Numbered from the stretch's first letter, positions 33,492-42,524 are shown. The stretch: 64,000 bases of DNA from Euryarchaeota archaeon Ods02 (GCA_028751075.1 JAQZDA010000001.1:1-64000); one strand, 5' to 3'. The notes: generated by a model not told the origin, from the sequence alone. Translations and numbers: made by a program.

Positions 33492-35345
33492 TCACATCCG
33501 CTCCTGGAGCTTCTCCCGAAGGACGTCGCTCACCAGCTCACCGTCCGCCTTACCACGCATCTCACCCATGACGACGCCCATCAGCGCGCTGAACGCCTCC
33601 ATACCCTGCTCCTCCACCATCTCCTCCTTGTCGTCGAGGACGTCCTCGACAACGCCTCCGACGGCCTCACGGGCGGCGCTGCCGAGATCCGCTTCCTCCA
33701 CCGCCTCCTGGGGCGTGGCGCCGTCGGCGGCTTTCCGGAGTATCTCCGGCACAGCTTCCTTCGCGACCTCGTCCTCCAAGACGAGGTCGAAGGTCTCCAG
33801 GAGGTCGTTGTCGGATATCGCAGAGGTGTCGACGTCGTCCCGCCGTAGCTCGACGAGCGTGCCTTCGAGCGTGGTGGCGGCGAGCCCGGGGTCGACTCCT
33901 CGGTCGACGGCTTCCTCGTAGACGGGCATCTGTTCGCCGAACGCGACCTGACGCGCGAGATCCTCGTCGAGGCCGTGTTCTTCGGCGTATCGGTCGGCGC
34001 GTTCGTCGAGCATCGTAGGTTCCTGGACGTCGAAGTCGTGGAGGTCGACGGGGTATACGTCGGTCTCGGGGTACATCCGTGCGGCGCCGGGCAGCGGCCT
34101 GAGGTAGCTGCTGGTGCCGTCTTCGTGGGCGTCACGTGTCTCCTCCGGCACGCCTTCGAGCGCTTCCTCCGCGCGTTCCCCGACGGCCTCTATCGCGCTC
34201 TCCGCGACGTCGGGGGTGTCGGCTACGATGCAGACGGCGTCCTCCGCCGCTGCGTCGACTGCGCTCCTCAGGGCTTCGACCTCGTCCTCGGTTACGCCGT
34301 ACGCGGGTAGCTCGTCGGTGTGGAAGACGCCGCCGGCGCCGCGTTTCTGGGCTCGGTCGCTGAACTCCGTCCCGAGCCTGCGGTCGGGCTGTATCTCCCG
34401 TCCGACGACTCCGTCGAAACCCCGGAGATGGACGGCGTAGACCGCGCCGCCGTCGGAGAGAGCGCCGCTGATGACGCCGCTCTCTGTGTCCTCGAACACC
34501 TCTGTGACGTCGTGGACGCCGCCAACCTCCGCGTCCCGGCTCTGAAGCTCGCTCCGTATCTCCAGGAGCTTCCGCTGCCGCTCGACCTCGTTCTCGACGA
34601 GGTCGCTGATGCCTGCGAGGTCCTGCACGCCTTTCATCTCGACGCGTGCGCCGTCTTCGATGCTTACGTTGAGGTCCTGTCGGATGGTTCCGAGCCCGCG
34701 CTTCACCTTCCCAGTCGACCGGAGCACGGTGCCGAGCTTCTCCGCCGCCTCCTGCGCCTGCTCCGGCGACCGGATGTCCGGCGCCGTCCCTATCTCCACG
34801 AGCGGTATGCCGAGCCGGTCGAGCGAGAACACCGGGCCGGCGTCGCGTTCTCCGACGCGGCGTGCGCTTTCCTCCTCGAGCGCGAGCGCGTCGACTCGCA
34901 CCGGGCCGTCGCTGGTGTCGAGCCTGCCGTCGTAGGCGACCATGGCGGTGCGCTGGAACCCCGTGGTGTTGCTGCCGTCGATCACTATCTTCCGCATCAC
35001 GTGGGCTTCGTCGACGCGGCTCATGTCCAGGGCTTCGGCGACTGTCAGGGCGGTTTGGAGGGCTTCTCTGTCGACTGGCTGCGGTGGTTCCTCGTCCTCT
35101 TCGACGAGGCAGGTCGAGTCGTATCCGAGGTAGGTGAACAGGCGGTCGGCGCGGCTCTCCTCCAATGCGGCCTGGTCGACCTCGCCGAGCTCGCTGTAGG
35201 TGGGATGGAGGTACCGCTGGAACTCGTGGCTGCTGTCTTCCTCCTCACGTAGCTCCGTCGGGCAGTTGCAGAACAGCTTCGTCGCGGTGTCGAGCTGCTG
35301 ATGTATCTCGAGTCCGACCATCAGCCCGAGGTCGCTGTAGTCCAT
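33492..35345 (-). CDS. gatE: Glu-tRNA(Gln) amidotransferase subunit E
   Basis: The archaea-specific GatE works with GatD to convert Glu-tRNA(Gln) to Gln-tRNA(Gln). The 617-aa protein begins GLMVGLEIHQQLDTATKLFC, has EAHVMRKIVIDGSNTTGFQRT, GIPLVEIGTAPDI and RQDLNVSIEDGARVEMKG, then the AspRS-like GAD insert (about 290-400; VHLRGFDGVVGREIQPDRRLG) that separates GatE from GatB, and a C-terminal YqeY-like domain. gatD is not in the window. Confidence 0.96.
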   Translation of the reverse strand: MDYSDLGLMVGLEIHQQLDTATKLFCNCPTELREEEDSSHEFQRYLHPTYSELGEVDQAALEESRADRLFTYLGYDSTCLVEEDEEPPQPVDREALQTALTVAEALDMSRVDEAHVMRKIVIDGSNTTGFQRTAMVAYDGRLDTSDGPVRVDALALEEESARRVGERDAGPVFSLDRLGIPLVEIGTAPDIRSPEQAQEAAEKLGTVLRSTGKVKRGLGTIRQDLNVSIEDGARVEMKGVQDLAGISDLVENEVERQRKLLEIRSELQSRDAEVGGVHDVTEVFEDTESGVISGALSDGGAVYAVHLRGFDGVVGREIQPDRRLGTEFSDRAQKRGAGGVFHTDELPAYGVTEDEVEALRSAVDAAAEDAVCIVADTPDVAESAIEAVGERAEEALEGVPEETRDAHEDGTSSYLRPLPGAARMYPETDVYPVDLHDFDVQEPTMLDERADRYAEEHGLDEDLARQVAFGEQMPVYEEAVDRGVDPGLAATTLEGTLVELRRDDVDTSAISDNDLLETFDLVLEDEVAKEAVPEILRKAADGATPQEAVEEADLGSAAREAVGGVVEDVLDDKEEMVEEQGMEAFSALMGVVMGEMRGKADGELVSDVLREKLQERM

Positions 35346-35482
35346 GGCGGTAGAGAGAGTACGCTATCCCATAACGCTAACGTCCTGGTTCAGTCGGTAG
35401 CCCCTGGAGATTGTACGACGGACGCAGTACAGTCGGTTATCCACGGGGCAAAGCTACTAAGTAGGGAGTTTTTACGCCCTGT

Positions 35483-37171
35483 ATGTTCAGCTGGCTGAGG
35501 GCGATGGGGCGGTGGATCGAGGCGAACGTGGTGCTGGCGCCACTGGTGATTACCCACATCCGAGACGTCAAACGGTTCATGTTGTTCGGCGGTCCAAGGG
35601 ATCTATCGCCGGAGGACCGGCGGGAGCGCGGCCGCAGGATACGTCTGGCTTGCGAGCGACTGGGGGTCACGTACATCAAGCTCGCGCAGTTCCTGACGAC
35701 GCGCCCCGATTACGTGCCGCCGGAGTACATGGAGGAGCTGGAGAAGCTTCAGGACGAGGTTCCGCCGTCGCCTTTCGAGGAGGTGGAGAAGGTCGTCGAG
35801 GAGGAGCTTGGGCCGATAGACGAGGTGTTCGAGGAGTTCGAGCGCGAACCAATCAGCGGTGCGTCTATCGCGCAGGTTCATCGGGCGAAGCTCGACGGCC
35901 GATGGGTGGCGGTGAAGATACAGCGTCCGGGTCTAGAGGAGACGGTGAAGGCGGATCTCCTGATGTTACGGTTCGTGAAGCCTCTGGCGTCTGGTTTCCT
36001 CCGTCTCGTCGGTCAGCGATCTCACGCGGACACCGTCGACGGCATCATCGGGATGTTCATGGAGAACATCGTGCTGGAGATGGACTTCGGCCGAGAGAAA
36101 GAGATAATGGACGAGATACGTCGACACGTTGCTGAAGACGACGACGTCGACGATATCGTGATACCGGAGACCGTCGACGACCTCTGCACGGACCGCGTGA
36201 TAACGATGGAGTACGAGCCAGGGGTGAAGATCAAGGACGTCGACAGGCTTGAGGAGATGGAGGTCGGGCTGGAGCACGTTGTGGAGACGGTGACGGACAT
36301 CTACCTCCGGATGCCGTTCGACTACGAGGTGTTCCAGGCGGACCCGCATTACGGGAACATCGCGGTCAACGAGGACGGAGAGGTCGTCGTCTACGACTAC
36401 GGTATCGCGATGTCGATAGGGGAGTTCGACGACGAACGCGAAAGCGAGGAGCTCTTGCAGGCGTTCGAAGCGTTGTTCGTGGGTATCGGGCTTCAGGACG
36501 CAGACGTCGTGGTGAACTCGATGATAGACATGGACGTCATCGACCCCGGAGACCCAGACATGGACATGGACACCATACACGGTCTCGCGGAGATACTGAT
36601 AGAGGACGTCGGCGGAGGCGGGATACAGCACGAGGACGTGGAGAAGGTGGAGGAGATGATGATGGAGGAGATGGGCGACCATCCCCTGCATCTGCATCAG
36701 GACGTGATACTGCCGTTCCGGACCACGGTCGGGATAGAAGGCCTGTGTGCGAACGTGCTGCCGGAGTACGACTTCAGCCAGAAGCTCGCGGAGTTCTTCG
36801 TCGAAGGCGGCGTCGAAATCGACAGCCGGTTCATGGAGGACGTCGTCGGCGAGTACGAGGAGGAACGGGAACGCCGCCGCCGGAGACGCAACAGGAAGAG
36901 GAACGCATTACGCGTCGGGGTTGGTGGGGGTTCGGTCGCGGTCGCCGTGGCTGCGGCTGCGGCGTTCGGCCCGGTATCGCTGCCGGCGGCTGCCGCGTAC
37001 GTCCTGGCCGGGTTCGGCGGTCTTTACGTCTGGAACACGTTCCAGGAACGCGGGCCTGTGGGGCCGACGCAGTACGCAACAAGGTACAGGATGGAGCAGT
37101 GGGAGGAGGAAGACGGAACCCGGGAGGGTGAGGTCCAGGGTGCTGATACTGCGGAGGCGGAGCTAGACTGA
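35483..37171 (+). CDS. ABC1/UbiB atypical kinase, KxAQ variant
   Basis: A 562-aa ABC1/AarF protein. UbiB-type kinases use ATP to support isoprenoid quinone or lipid metabolism at the membrane. The family KxGQ motif reads KLAQ here (YIKLAQFLTTRPDYVPPEYM), and the Ala-rich loop is SGASIAQVHRA. The catalytic and metal segments are FQADPHYGNIAV and VVYDYGIAM (DYG for DFG). The C-terminus has two hydrophobic helices after an RRRRRNRKR stretch. A second, more canonical paralog is at 49065-50498. Confidence 0.9.
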   Translation: MFSWLRAMGRWIEANVVLAPLVITHIRDVKRFMLFGGPRDLSPEDRRERGRRIRLACERLGVTYIKLAQFLTTRPDYVPPEYMEELEKLQDEVPPSPFEEVEKVVEEELGPIDEVFEEFEREPISGASIAQVHRAKLDGRWVAVKIQRPGLEETVKADLLMLRFVKPLASGFLRLVGQRSHADTVDGIIGMFMENIVLEMDFGREKEIMDEIRRHVAEDDDVDDIVIPETVDDLCTDRVITMEYEPGVKIKDVDRLEEMEVGLEHVVETVTDIYLRMPFDYEVFQADPHYGNIAVNEDGEVVVYDYGIAMSIGEFDDERESEELLQAFEALFVGIGLQDADVVVNSMIDMDVIDPGDPDMDMDTIHGLAEILIEDVGGGGIQHEDVEKVEEMMMEEMGDHPLHLHQDVILPFRTTVGIEGLCANVLPEYDFSQKLAEFFVEGGVEIDSRFMEDVVGEYEEERERRRRRRNRKRNALRVGVGGGSVAVAVAAAAAFGPVSLPAAAAYVLAGFGGLYVWNTFQERGPVGPTQYATRYRMEQWEEEDGTREGEVQGADTAEAELD

Positions 37172-37196
37172 CCGACCTGGGTTACGGCAGGCTGCG

Positions 37197-38255
37197 CTAC
37201 CTCTCTTCGAACCGATGGTCTCCGGGTTCCCCGCGGAGGACGTAGACGGGGAAGCCGTGGCTCTTGAGATGCGCCGTCATCTTCGACTGCCTGCGGCTCA
37301 TATGGCTGCCGCCGCGTTTCACCTCGACGAAGCAGTCCTCCGTCGGCCGCCACCGATCTCCCCAGCCACTGTGTCCGTCGGCTTCGACGAAGTAGTCGGG
37401 TATGCCGGACAGCGAAGCGGTGAACTTCCGCTGCAGCGTGCTATGTACGTCGGGATACAGGCTGCGGAGGGCTTCCGACGAGGGACGGTGCGGTGTGAGC
37501 CCGCGTTCCCTGCATAGCTCCTCGAAGTACCGTTCGAACTCCCTGCCTCGTTCCTGGTTCTCCGACGACGTCAGACTGGAGTCCGAGACGAACCCTGCTT
37601 CCTTGACGTAGCTCCAGATACGGCCTTCGACGCGCCGAAGGACTCCGTGACGGGCGAGCGCGGGGTAAGGCGACTCCTCCGTCCGCGTCAGCTGGCGGAG
37701 GTCGGACTTAGTGTCGACGTCCTCCGAGTGCCTGCGGAGCGCGGTGAAGCAAGTGTCGTCGACCTTGCGCTGGCCGCCTCTAGATAGATGGCTCTCTACG
37801 TCGACGACGGAGCCTTCGCCGGAGGTGCCCCCGTATATCGCACGGACCTCGCTGTCGACGCCGCGGACGACCTCACGGACGTAGTAGTCCGACAGCGGAC
37901 CGTCGCCTTCGAAGGCTTCCTGGAAGACGCCGTCTGCGGGTTGGACCTCGACGTCATGGACGACTGTAGACAGGGCTTCGTCGGCGACGGCTTCCGCTAC
38001 GTCCTCGGTGGCTTCGACGGAGTCCGCGGAGACGACGACTGCTCCGTCGCCGACATCGAGAACACCCACTCCGTGGTTTCCGTCGACGACGTCGAGGTAG
38101 CAGCTGAAGCATAGGTTTCGGACGTCTTCCTTCGACCACGCGACACCGCTGGAGACACGTGCGTCGGTGTATACGCAGGCGCCGGTGGAGCCGCAGCGGC
38201 TGCAGCTGTCCCGCCTGTGGTCGAAGTACGCCATCGTCGTTGTAGACGTGCTCAT
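37197..38255 (-). CDS. Zinc-finger / VRR-NUC-like PD-(D/E)xK nuclease
   Basis: A 352-aa protein. The N-terminus has a Cys cluster (Cys18, Cys21, Cys27, Cys49, Cys52) of treble-clef or ribbon type. The middle (60-230) is unrecognised. The C-terminus carries a restriction-like nuclease core: SGIPDYFVE (Asp287), FVEVK (Glu311, Lys313), then SRRQSKMTAHLKSHGFPVYVLRG, which fits the VRR-NUC pattern of a Gln after the ExK motif. Its ATG follows the TauE stop codon with no gap. The role is probably structure-specific DNA cleavage (inference). Confidence 0.7.
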   Translation of the reverse strand: MSTSTTTMAYFDHRRDSCSRCGSTGACVYTDARVSSGVAWSKEDVRNLCFSCYLDVVDGNHGVGVLDVGDGAVVVSADSVEATEDVAEAVADEALSTVVHDVEVQPADGVFQEAFEGDGPLSDYYVREVVRGVDSEVRAIYGGTSGEGSVVDVESHLSRGGQRKVDDTCFTALRRHSEDVDTKSDLRQLTRTEESPYPALARHGVLRRVEGRIWSYVKEAGFVSDSSLTSSENQERGREFERYFEELCRERGLTPHRPSSEALRSLYPDVHSTLQRKFTASLSGIPDYFVEADGHSGWGDRWRPTEDCFVEVKRGGSHMSRRQSKMTAHLKSHGFPVYVLRGEPGDHRFEER

Positions 38256-39020
38256 TCACATTAAGCCGCGCGCCATCATCCGAAGCGCCACCAGCAGCAG
38301 GAGGACGCCGAAGACGCGGCGGACCGCCTCTTTCGGAACGTAACGGGCGAGCGTGGGGCCGGCGTACGCGCCGACTGCGACGCCGACTATCAACGGGGCT
38401 GCGTACTCGGGCACGAGGTTCGCCTGCTGCCACTGTTTCAGGGAGGCGGAGACGGCGCCGGGGAACATCGCGAACAGCGAGGTCGCGACGGCGCGGGTTA
38501 TCGTCAATCCGAGTACGAGGGTCAACGCCGGCACCATGAGGCTGCCGCCCCCGATGCCGAACAGACCGCTGCTGAAGCCGACGACTCCTCCGAACGCGAA
38601 CACCAGAGTCTGCTGGAGACGGGGCGGGAGGTCGAGGAAGCTGTCGAATCCGCCGGTGCCGCGGTCGACTGCCATGCGGTAGCCGGGGTAGAGGAGGAAG
38701 ACGCCGAACAGTATGGAGAGGGTTTCGTCGGGTAGTACGTCGCTGGCGACGGCGCCGAGGTAGGCGCCGACGACCGTCATCGGCATCAAGGTGAAACCGA
38801 GTCGGAGGTCGACCTGTCCGTCTCGGAGGTAGCCGGCGCCGGCGACGAGACTGGTGAAGGCGACTGCGGCGATGGAGGTTCCGACCGCTAACCGCATCTC
38901 GCAGACGTAGCCTCCGAACACCAGCAGTGGTACGATGAATCCGCCGCCTCCGACGCCGAGCAACGCGGAGACTACGCCTATGGCGACGGCGGCGGCGAAC
39001 AACGCGGCTATCTCCAGCAC
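38256..39020 (-). CDS. TauE/SafE-family permease
   Basis: A 254-aa eight-helix membrane protein with the duplicated family motif: SALLGVGGGGFIVPLLV in the first half and GLFGIGGGSLMVPALTLVLG in the second. TauE/SafE proteins move sulfite, sulfoacetate or other organosulfur anions. I chose the GTG at 39020 (VLEIAALFAAAV), because the longer frame upstream overlaps the divergent metallo-hydrolase and is hydrophilic. The nuclease gene follows with no gap. Confidence 0.88.
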   Translation of the reverse strand: MLEIAALFAAAVAIGVVSALLGVGGGGFIVPLLVFGGYVCEMRLAVGTSIAAVAFTSLVAGAGYLRDGQVDLRLGFTLMPMTVVGAYLGAVASDVLPDETLSILFGVFLLYPGYRMAVDRGTGGFDSFLDLPPRLQQTLVFAFGGVVGFSSGLFGIGGGSLMVPALTLVLGLTITRAVATSLFAMFPGAVSASLKQWQQANLVPEYAAPLIVGVAVGAYAGPTLARYVPKEAVRRVFGVLLLLVALRMMARGLM

Positions 39021-39081
39021 AGGTGTTCCGGCGGCGCGTCCGAAGGTAGGTCTTTTCTTTCGCCGCCATCTCTTGACGTCT

Positions 39082-39672
39082 ATGCGCGTCACGAACCTGA
39101 CGGAGAGGTCGATGGAGTTCACGTCGAACGCGTTCCTCGTGGAACCCGGTGAAGGCGAGAGCGGTCGCTCGGTTCTGGTGGACGCCGGCAGCGACGAAAG
39201 CGCGTTCGACGGGGTCGACGACGTCGACGCACTGGTGCTGACGCACACGCACCCCGACCACGTCGGCGCAGTCGAATACGTCGTCAGCCGGTACGGCGTC
39301 GAGGTGTGGGCGCCTGACGAGAGCTACTCGAACGCCGACCACCGCTTGAGGGACGGCGACTCTGTGGAGATGGCTGGCGAGGAGTTCACGGTGCTGGAGA
39401 CACCCGGGCACAAGGACGAACACGTCTGCCTGTACTGCGAGACCGAGGGCGTATTGTTCAGCGGCGACCTCGTCTTCCCCGGCGGCTCCTTCGGACGAAC
39501 CGATCTCGGGGAGGGAGACGGTGAGGTGCTGGTGGAGAGCATCCGGAAGGTGCTGGAGTACACGGAGGGTAAGCCGCTGCGTGAGCTACATGCCGGACAT
39601 CAGCCTAGCGTGGAGGGTGACGTCCGCAGACACGTCGAGGCTTCGTTGAGGAACGCGGAAGCGATGGTTTAG
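39082..39672 (+). CDS. Metallo-beta-lactamase fold hydrolase
   Basis: A 196-aa glyoxalase II-like protein: THTHPDHVGAVEY (HxHxDH), TPGHKDEHVCLY, SGDLVFPGGSFGRTDL with the bridging Asp, and HAGHQPSV near the end. The substrate is unknown: glyoxalase II, persulfide dioxygenase and generic thioesters are all possible. The ATG at 39082 is chosen because upstream codons overlap the TauE gene; TCTTTTCTTT lies about 27 nt before it. Confidence 0.88.
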   Translation: MRVTNLTERSMEFTSNAFLVEPGEGESGRSVLVDAGSDESAFDGVDDVDALVLTHTHPDHVGAVEYVVSRYGVEVWAPDESYSNADHRLRDGDSVEMAGEEFTVLETPGHKDEHVCLYCETEGVLFSGDLVFPGGSFGRTDLGEGDGEVLVESIRKVLEYTEGKPLRELHAGHQPSVEGDVRRHVEASLRNAEAMV

Positions 39673-39701
39673 ACAGAGGGTTATGTCGAAGTGTTAGGTG
39701 G

Positions 39702-39974
39702 TTAGCCGCCCCCGCTCGCCGCGGGTATGATCCGTATCTCGTCGTCTTCGTCGGTGGGTGTGTCGACGCCCTGTAGGTTACGTACGTCTCTGCCGTTTAC
39801 GTAGACGTTTATGTACTCCTTTATCTCGCCGTCGCCGAGCACCTTCTCGTCTATCTCGCTGCCGTATTCTTCGGTGTAGCTGGTGAAGGCTTCGAGGACG
39901 GTGTCGCCGTCGACTGCGACCTTCTCCGCGCCTCCGGAGTCGCTGAGGACGGCGGGCACCTTGATTATGGGCAT
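39702..39974 (-). CDS. Ubiquitin-like small modifier / MoaD-ThiS family protein
   Basis: A 90-aa beta-grasp protein ending in AASGGG, the diglycine tail needed for adenylation and thiocarboxylate or isopeptide formation. Core features: IKVPAVLSDSGGAEKV, GDTVLEAFTSYTEEYG, INVYVNGRDVRNLQG and DEIRIIP. In haloarchaea such proteins (SAMPs) both conjugate to proteins and donate sulfur for molybdopterin or tRNA thiolation. The adjacent upstream gene encodes a JAMM protease of the type that removes them. Confidence 0.9.
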   Translation of the reverse strand: MPIIKVPAVLSDSGGAEKVAVDGDTVLEAFTSYTEEYGSEIDEKVLGDGEIKEYINVYVNGRDVRNLQGVDTPTDEDDEIRIIPAASGGG

Positions 39975-40016
39975 GGTGGAGGTAACGTGGGTGCGTCCTA
40001 AAGTGAATCGGAATCG

Positions 40017-40439
40017 TCAGTTTTCACCGCGACCACCTACGTCGACGTCCTGCTTCAGGAACTCGTGGCCGGTCCACGTCCACGCCCCCACCCAGGGTTC
40101 CTCGGGTCCTAGGGACACTATGACGTAGGTGTGGTCGGGCCACGTCGCCCTTGCTTCGTCGGTCTCGCTGGGGTGTTCGGGGCCCTCGGGGTGGCTGTGG
40201 TAGAACCCGACGACGTCCAGGCCGCGTTCCTCCTCGACCTCGTCGACTGCTTCGAGCTGTTTCTCGGGCTCCATCATGTAGTTGGTGCGGGGGGTGTCGC
40301 TGACGTTCTCCACCCTGACGACGTCTTCGACGACGCCGGTGTCGCGGTCGCCGGCGAGAACCCCGCATATCTCGTGTGGGACGCCGTCGTGGGCGTGCTC
40401 CAGCATGTCGTCGTATGCTTGCTCCGTGAACTCGACCAT
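40017..40439 (-). CDS. JAMM/MPN+ metalloprotease (desampylase-like)
   Basis: A 140-aa zinc isopeptidase. From the chosen ATG, the JAMM set is complete: Glu23 (PHEICGVLAG) and H81-x-H83-x7-S91-x2-D94 (YHSHPEGPEHPSETDEA). Haloarchaeal JAMM1 removes SAMP modifiers and bacterial Mec+ cleaves CysO, both ubiquitin-like. The SAMP-like gene follows on the same strand after 42 nt, so a modifier/demodifier operon is likely. Confidence 0.9.
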   Translation of the reverse strand: MVEFTEQAYDDMLEHAHDGVPHEICGVLAGDRDTGVVEDVVRVENVSDTPRTNYMMEPEKQLEAVDEVEEERGLDVVGFYHSHPEGPEHPSETDEARATWPDHTYVIVSLGPEEPWVGAWTWTGHEFLKQDVDVGGRGEN

Positions 40440-40529
40440 ACGCCGCCTTCGGTGTACGCCGGTTAAGACGTTGCGCAATCGGTCCCCTGAACCCCCTCTT
40501 TACCTGGGCAGTGATGATGACCTGCCGCC

Positions 40530-40850
40530 TCAGTCGCCTCCACCTTCCTCGACGTCCAGCTCCCTCAAGGACGACGTCACCCATTCCTCGTACTGGTCTC
40601 TCGCCAGCGCTACTGCGGCGGCTGCTGCGACGACGGCGAACGCCGCCGTCAACGCGAAGTACCAGAGGTTGTCCTCGAGCACCCGGGAGTCTGCGTAGAT
40701 AACGCGCACTCCGTACCAGGTGATTCCGATGGCTGCGAGCGCGACGAACAACGCGCTCACGTGTTCCTCGAAGGGAGACCCTCCTCTGACGAACTCGAGG
40801 ACGAGTACGACGGAGAGAGCGACGAACCCCGCGAGCTCAAGCGACACCAT
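40530..40850 (-). CDS. Small membrane protein, three helices
   Basis: A 106-aa protein with three hydrophobic segments (ELAGFVALSVVLVLEFV, VSALFVALAAIGITWYGV, LWYFALTAAFAVVAAAAAVA) and an acidic C-terminal tail (LRELDVEEGGGD). No family recognised. It lies 90 nt upstream of the JAMM gene on the same strand. Confidence 0.7.
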   Translation of the reverse strand: MVSLELAGFVALSVVLVLEFVRGGSPFEEHVSALFVALAAIGITWYGVRVIYADSRVLEDNLWYFALTAAFAVVAAAAAVALARDQYEEWVTSSLRELDVEEGGGD

Positions 40851-40927
40851 CTAGTTGTTCGACCTACCGGCTTCATCTATATCAAACCCACCGAAGCCTT
40901 CGAAGGCCGTCGAGGGAAACCTGTTGT

Positions 40928-41554
40928 TCAGCCGCAGAACTTCTGCGTCGCGAACGCTGCGTTGGCTTCGCTGACGTAGACGCCGACTGCGACGCTGCTG
41001 TAGTCCTCAGACAAGAGGTTGTCGCGGTGTAGCTCCGACGCCATCCACGAGTGCACGAGGCTGCGTGCGACGTCCTCCTCGTCGGTGTTCACCACGGTCT
41101 CCTCCAGCCATTGATCGTGTTCCTGTACTCCGTGGAAGACGGCGGCGGCGTTCTCACCCGTCGAGGTGCAGTGGTCGGGTTCAAACTCGCTGAGGCGTTC
41201 TTCGGCGGTGACGCCGTCGCTGTCGGTGTGGCCGACGTAGCCGTGCGAGGCCATGTCCTCGCTGTGGCTCCGCGCCACATCCAGCATCAAGTCGTCGTCT
41301 GACAGCGTAGACAGGCCTTCGTCGCTCCGGAACTCGTTCGTGTACACCAGCACGTGGTCTTCGACGGCTTCACGGTCGAACTCCTCCGAGGGACCGGTGT
41401 CCCTCCAGTCGTCGGCGACCTCCATACGTAGCTCTCCCGCGTCTTCGAACTCAGGGGGTTCAGCGGGCTCCTGAAGCGCGAGGTAGCCCGCAGCTGCTGC
41501 GACGGCGACGAGGACGACGAGTAATACGACGGTGAGGGTCTTCCCTACGTTCAT
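40928..41554 (-). CDS. CAP-domain (SCP/PR1) membrane-anchored protein
   Basis: A 208-aa protein with an N-terminal membrane anchor (VGKTLTVVLLVVLVAVAAAAGYL) and an extracellular CAP domain: VLVYTNEFRSDEGLSTLSDD, LDVARSHSEDMASHGYVGHT, GENAA, LVHSWMASELHRDNLLSEDY and ending FATQKFCG. CAP proteins bind lipids or act as proteases or adhesins; archaeal roles are unknown. The ATG at 41554 is chosen because the region before it is not protein-like. Paralog of the next gene. Confidence 0.85.
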   Translation of the reverse strand: MNVGKTLTVVLLVVLVAVAAAAGYLALQEPAEPPEFEDAGELRMEVADDWRDTGPSEEFDREAVEDHVLVYTNEFRSDEGLSTLSDDDLMLDVARSHSEDMASHGYVGHTDSDGVTAEERLSEFEPDHCTSTGENAAAVFHGVQEHDQWLEETVVNTDEEDVARSLVHSWMASELHRDNLLSEDYSSVAVGVYVSEANAAFATQKFCG

Positions 41555-41615
41555 ATGGTTCAGTTGACGGCGGTGGGCTTGAACTTTACGCGGAAGCCGT
41601 CGCCTTCCAGTAGCT

Positions 41616-42524
41616 TCAGCAGAGCTTCTGCACGGTGTATACGGTGTTGTTGTCGTAGTCGTAGTACGCTCCGACGCCCTGCCGTGTGTAGTTGCCGGAT
41701 AACATGATATCACGTGTGCTGAGGTCTGCGTCATCCTGCTCCTGGAACCATCCCTGGTTGACGACGTGGTTGGTGGCGGACTGCGGACTGTTTATCCTCA
41801 GAGAGTCGTGGGTCCAGCTTATCTGGCCGCTCACCGGTGAACTGTCTTCGGGCGCCGCAAACATCCCCTTGAGGTTCTCTGCGCTGTCGACCTCTCTGTC
41901 GTATATGAACGCCATGTGGTTCTCTCCGGCGTCGTCGCACTGGTAGTCGTTCAGCCACATGCGTTCCAGGGGATCCAGGCCTTCGTGGTTGATGGACCCG
42001 TTCTCTATGTCAGTGGAGCCGACGTAGTCGTGTTCCTTCATCGATTCCGCGTGGTCGATCGCGATGCGGCGAAGGTCTTCGTCGCAGTAGAGGCTCATAT
42101 TACCCTGCGCGGTCCTGATGCTGTTGACCGTGTCGTGTATCATAACCTCGAGATGCCTGGGGTTCAGGGGCTCGCCTCGGCTAGATACGTCCGGGGTTCC
42201 CTCCCAGCTGTATCCAGCTAGCTCATCCTGGCATTCGAGTGACAGCCCAGCTTCCTCGGCGTCGGGAGGAGACTGCTTGAGGTCTCCGTCGATATCCACG
42301 GTCTCGTTCGAGTACTTGAGATGTAGGGCGTCGGACTCTCCACCAGGGTCAGTTTCTTCACCGTTCCCGTCACCTGCTCCGTTCACATCTCCTACGTCTA
42401 CGTCGTCTATGTCGTCGTCTGGGTCGTCTTCTTCGATGCATCCAGTCAACGCGATGCCGACTCCGACGATAGTAATCACGAGTATCAGCTTGAACTTGCT
42501 GCCACCTGATGTGTCTCCGGTCAT
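41616..42524 (-). CDS. CAP-domain lipoprotein
   Basis: A 302-aa lipoprotein: signal helix LILVITIVGVGIALTGC with Cys29, a long acidic linker (DDPDDDIDDVDVGDVNG), and a divergent CAP domain (MIHDTVNSIRTAQGNMSLYC, IAIDHAESMKEHDYVGS, GENHMAFIYD, ending VYTVQKLC). Several CAP residues are altered and large inserts are present. Its ATG overlaps the get3 stop (ATGA), so it is translationally coupled to the ATPase. Confidence 0.82.
   Translation of the reverse strand: MTGDTSGGSKFKLILVITIVGVGIALTGCIEEDDPDDDIDDVDVGDVNGAGDGNGEETDPGGESDALHLKYSNETVDIDGDLKQSPPDAEEAGLSLECQDELAGYSWEGTPDVSSRGEPLNPRHLEVMIHDTVNSIRTAQGNMSLYCDEDLRRIAIDHAESMKEHDYVGSTDIENGSINHEGLDPLERMWLNDYQCDDAGENHMAFIYDREVDSAENLKGMFAAPEDSSPVSGQISWTHDSLRINSPQSATNHVVNQGWFQEQDDADLSTRDIMLSGNYTRQGVGAYYDYDNNTVYTVQKLC

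Noticed and set aside
38256-39248. A 76-residue N-terminal extension of the TauE permease
   Set aside because: It overlaps the divergent metallo-beta-lactamase gene and is Ser/Thr-rich low-complexity; the GTG at 39020 begins right before the first helix.
37954-39423. A 489-codon Arg-rich minus-strand frame
   Set aside because: It crosses the nuclease, TauE and metallo-beta-lactamase genes out of frame and has non-halophile basic composition.
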